DNA of 21,175 nucleotides from Hydnum rufescens UP504. Lineage: Eukaryota > Basidiomycota > Agaricomycetes > Cantharellales > Hydnaceae. The stretch lies in assembly GCA_014904985.1 (NCBI GenBank), contig MU128984.1, positions 211,842-233,016 on the forward strand, given 5' to 3'. The translations under genes were made by a program, and so were the position numbers. Positions 20,452 through 21,175 of this stretch are shown here, piece by piece. Below the pieces are notes generated by a model, which was not told the origin of the DNA, did not search any database, and saw only the letters and a list, made by a program, of their open reading frames with translations. Numbering within the stretch: position 1 is the first letter of the stretch; the number at the start of each line of letters is the position of its first letter.

Positions 20452-21063
20452 TGGGCACAAGCATTGGCCAGCCAGTGAAGGGGCATGATGGGGGTATCCA
20501 GTGCATTGCTTTCTCACCTGATGGCAAACAGATTGCTTCTGGCTCTCAAGACAAGACCATATGCCTCTGGAATGTGGAGAAGGGTGAAAGGATTGCCAGC
20601 CAATGGAGGGCATCATGGTGCTGTCTGGTGCATTGCTTTCTCACCTGATGGCAAGCAGATTGCTTCTGGCTCCTCAGATAAGACCATACAACTCTGGAAT
20701 ATGGAGACAGGTGCAAGCATTGGCCACCTGATGGCAAGATGGACTCATGCCATCTATTCCATTGCTTTCTCACCTGATGGCAAGCAGATTGCATCTGGCT
20801 CCTCAGACCAGACCATACAGCTCTGGAATGTGGAGACAGGTGTGAGCATGGGCCAGCCAATGGAAGGGCATAATGGTACCATTTGGTCCATTGCTTTTTC
20901 ACCTAATGGCAAGCAGATTGTTTCTGGATCTGGACACAAAACCATGCAACTCTGGGATGTGGAGACAGGTGCAAGCATTGGCAAGCCAATGGAAGGGCAT
21001 GATGATATTATCTGGTCCATTGCTTTCTCACCTGATGGCAAGCAGATTGCTTCTGGCTCCTAT
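19572..21063 (+). repeat. Twelve 129-bp WD40-encoding tandem units
   Basis: The landmark CTCACCTGAT or its variant falls at 19611, 19740, 19869, 19998, 20127, 20256, 20384, 20513, 20640, 20769, 20898 and 21027. Spacing is 129 bp except for 128 and 127 where bases are lost. Each unit encodes 43 residues of the type GHxxxIWSIAFSPDGKQI followed by ASGSxDKTIQLWNVETG, with variation concentrated at a few positions around GH and after ASGS. The core TTTCTCACCTGATGGCAAGC is unchanged in many units, showing recent duplication or concerted evolution. One base is missing at about 20258, one at about 20595 and one at about 20608; together they restore the original frame for units 9 to 12. Unit 12 breaks off at about 21063. 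Only one CpG (20433) occurs in the array. Confidence 0.9.
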
Positions 21064-21175
21064 AAAACGGAACAACAATGTTGCTTCTGGCTCAGACAAA
21101 CCATTGAAAACACAGAATCAAGAAACAAACAGAATAGGATGGAGACACGGTATCGAGAGCATATGGGACCCATCG
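21064..21175 (+). other. Window end after the last WD40 unit
   Basis: The repeat pattern stops abruptly inside unit 12 and A-rich DNA follows. The original frame stays open to the window edge (SYKTEQQCCFWLRQTIEN), and a piece of a later unit may remain around 21139-21175 (ATGGAGACACGG). This looks like a damaged repeat boundary; the gene or its remains continue beyond the window. Confidence 0.4.

Noticed and set aside
19608..20902. Long open frames on the minus strand opposite the WD40 array
   Set aside because: They are mirror images of the repeat: low-complexity translations that recur every 129 bp with no domain.

Overview
The window is nuclear DNA of a filamentous basidiomycete, most likely an Agaricomycete. 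The reasons are dense short GT-AG introns (mostly 50-80 nt), several very small exons, and protein types common in mushroom-forming fungi: a Ser/Thr-stemmed single-pass membrane protein, an F-box/LRR-like protein, a GDP-fucose O-fucosyltransferase-like protein and a C2-NACHT-WD40 NOD-like receptor. No tRNA, rRNA, CRISPR or bacterial signal was seen. All assignments come from reading motifs and splice sites by eye; no database was searched.

Layout. 1-4130 is a transposon graveyard: a decayed retroelement with zinc-knuckle and reverse-transcriptase-like fragments (1-2245), a probable solo LTR on the minus strand (2284-2613), and about 1.1 kb with no CpG at all that holds a diverged inverted repeat (3251-3735). 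4475-5649 (minus) is a membrane protein gene with 7-nt and 18-nt exons and a conflicted N-terminus. 5815-7477 is non-coding and holds two small palindromic elements. 7478-8971 (plus) is an F-box/LRR-like gene, convergent with an intact three-exon short-chain dehydrogenase gene (9035-10071, minus). That gene is divergent from an intact 11-exon O-fucosyltransferase-like gene (10725-12735, plus), which ends 89 bp from a convergent unidentified multi-exon gene (12825-15440, minus). A LINE 3' remnant (about 15560-16008) separates the last gene from the divergent NLR gene (16324 onward), which runs off the window.

The neighbours show no sign of forming one pathway; the order looks like ordinary fungal synteny between two repeat-rich edges. 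The most interesting part is the NLR gene. Its C2 and NACHT half looks like normal CpG-containing coding DNA. Its WD40 half is twelve near-identical 129-bp units with only one CpG in about 1.86 kb, three single-base deletions and a conversion-like patch. This is what is expected if a high-identity repeat inside a host immune-receptor gene is methylated and mutated in the same way as transposons.
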